Below, piece by piece: positions 63,616-64,000 of a stretch of 64,000 bases of DNA. A program made the position numbers and the translations under genes. Source of the DNA: Dyadobacter sp. CY356 (GTDB lineage: Bacteria > Bacteroidota > Bacteroidia > Cytophagales > Spirosomataceae); assembly GCF_021440195.1 (NCBI RefSeq), contig NZ_JAJTSZ010000001.1:806001-870000 (forward strand). Reading direction: 5' to 3'. Every line of letters starts with the position of its first letter. Positions within the stretch are counted from its first letter, which is position 1. The notes under the pieces are model-generated. The model was not told the origin of the DNA and did no database searches. It saw only the letters and a list, made by a program, of their open reading frames with translations.

Positions 63616-64000
63616 TTTTTTTAAAGACATACAACAATATTCCGGTCAGCCGCTGTCTCATCAGTTGTTAATGTCTTTGCTTACAGAATATAAAAGGCCA
63701 AATGATAAAATTAATGAGCTGATTGCTAATGGCAGTCTTACTTCTATTAAGAAAGGACTGTATTTTAGTTCACTAACAAAGGTGCCTGAACGTTTTTTAG
63801 TAGCCAATCATATCGTTGGGCCGAGTTATGTATCATTTGAAAGTGCATTATCTTTTTATGGCTTCATTCCGGAACAGGTATATGAAGTTTCATCGGCAAC
63901 GATCAAGTCGTCCAGGCGTTTTGACACATCTCTCGGACGTTTTACTTACCAGCATCTTGGCTTGCCTTATTACAGTTTGGGCATCACAAACGAAACGCTG
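63611..64000 (+). CDS. AbiEi-type antitoxin (type IV TA system), N-terminal part
   Basis: The frame is open from the ATG at 63611 to the end of the window (130 codons), so the gene continues to the right. It has the features of the AbiEi family: a short N-terminal winged-helix segment (QLLMSLLTEYKRPNDKINEL, GSLTSIKKGLYF) and the conserved FLVANHIVGPSYVSFESALSFYGFIPE (in parts), VYEVSSATIKSSRRFDTSLG and FTYQHLGLPYYSLGI. AbiEi proteins repress their own operon by binding inverted repeats and neutralise the nucleotidyltransferase toxin AbiEii. The toxin gene would be expected just outside the window. Confidence 0.85.
   Translation, partial: MNFFKDIQQYSGQPLSHQLLMSLLTEYKRPNDKINELIANGSLTSIKKGLYFSSLTKVPERFLVANHIVGPSYVSFESALSFYGFIPEQVYEVSSATIKSSRRFDTSLGRFTYQHLGLPYYSLGITNETL

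Noticed and set aside
1..64000. CRISPR arrays, insertion sequences, prophage genes or rRNA
   Set aside because: No regular spacer-repeat array, transposase, integrase, structural phage gene or rRNA-like stretch was seen on either strand.

Overview
The window looks like chromosomal DNA of a Bacteroidota bacterium of the order Cytophagales, most like Dyadobacter or a close relative. This is inferred from gene content: SusC/SusD pairs, many TonB-dependent receptors, AraC regulators linked to sugar genes, LytS/LytTR signalling, weak ribosome binding sites, and promoter-like TAnnTTTG boxes of the Bacteroidota type. I see no rRNA, tRNA, CRISPR array, insertion sequence or phage genes. The window starts inside a susD-like gene and ends inside an abiEi-like antitoxin gene.

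Bases 1-17188 are a polysaccharide utilisation locus. It holds a partial SusD, a SusC/SusD pair, a secreted lectin-like protein (possible lyase), a parallel beta-helix protein, a GH28 galacturonidase-type enzyme, a fusion of a TIM-barrel-like region with an FGE-type domain, an AraC regulator, a GH36 alpha-galactosidase, a PhyH dioxygenase and a sugar MFS transporter. The GH28 and GH36 enzymes suggest a pectin-like, galactose-decorated substrate. Bases 17202-27241 hold a metallopeptidase-like and an SRPBCC protein, a Tat-like exported pyruvyltransferase homologue, and a second AraC/PhyH pair leading a presumed sugar-oxidation operon: Gfo/Idh/MocA oxidoreductase, two TIM-barrel isomerases (one cut short by a late stop codon) and a PQQ dehydrogenase carrying a cytochrome c segment.

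Bases 27315-33362 hold Hsp20, a Crp-family/YCII/DoxX-like/VOC operon, a fasciclin lipoprotein and a LytS-LytTR two-component pair. Bases 34462-39907 form a run of same-strand genes: phytoene/squalene synthase, GTP cyclohydrolase I, an SDR lacking the usual catalytic Tyr, an FAD oxidoreductase, an MpaB-type oxygenase and a MarR regulator. This resembles light or singlet-oxygen response modules of other phyla. Then follow a PQQ sugar dehydrogenase, an ECF sigma/anti-sigma-like/outer-membrane trio, a CPA1 antiporter and a class I ribonucleotide reductase whose beta subunit has the metal-ligand pattern I associate with dimanganese class Id enzymes.

Bases 48985-55781 hold a TonB receptor preceded by a 13-codon leader ORF ending in Cys-Cys-Cys-Lys, a porin-like protein and a siderophore-type receptor. 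Bases 56057-62569 hold an epimerase/AraC pair and a MarR-EmrA-EmrB-TolC efflux cluster with matching palindromic operators in front of both marR and emrA. The right end has an orphan gene, a shrunken flavoprotein and an AbiEi-type antitoxin whose start codon lies inside a perfect 31-bp inverted repeat. The most interesting signals are this palindrome, the polycysteine leader, the MarR operator set, the nonsense codon near 27194 and the crtB-folE-SDR-MpaB module.
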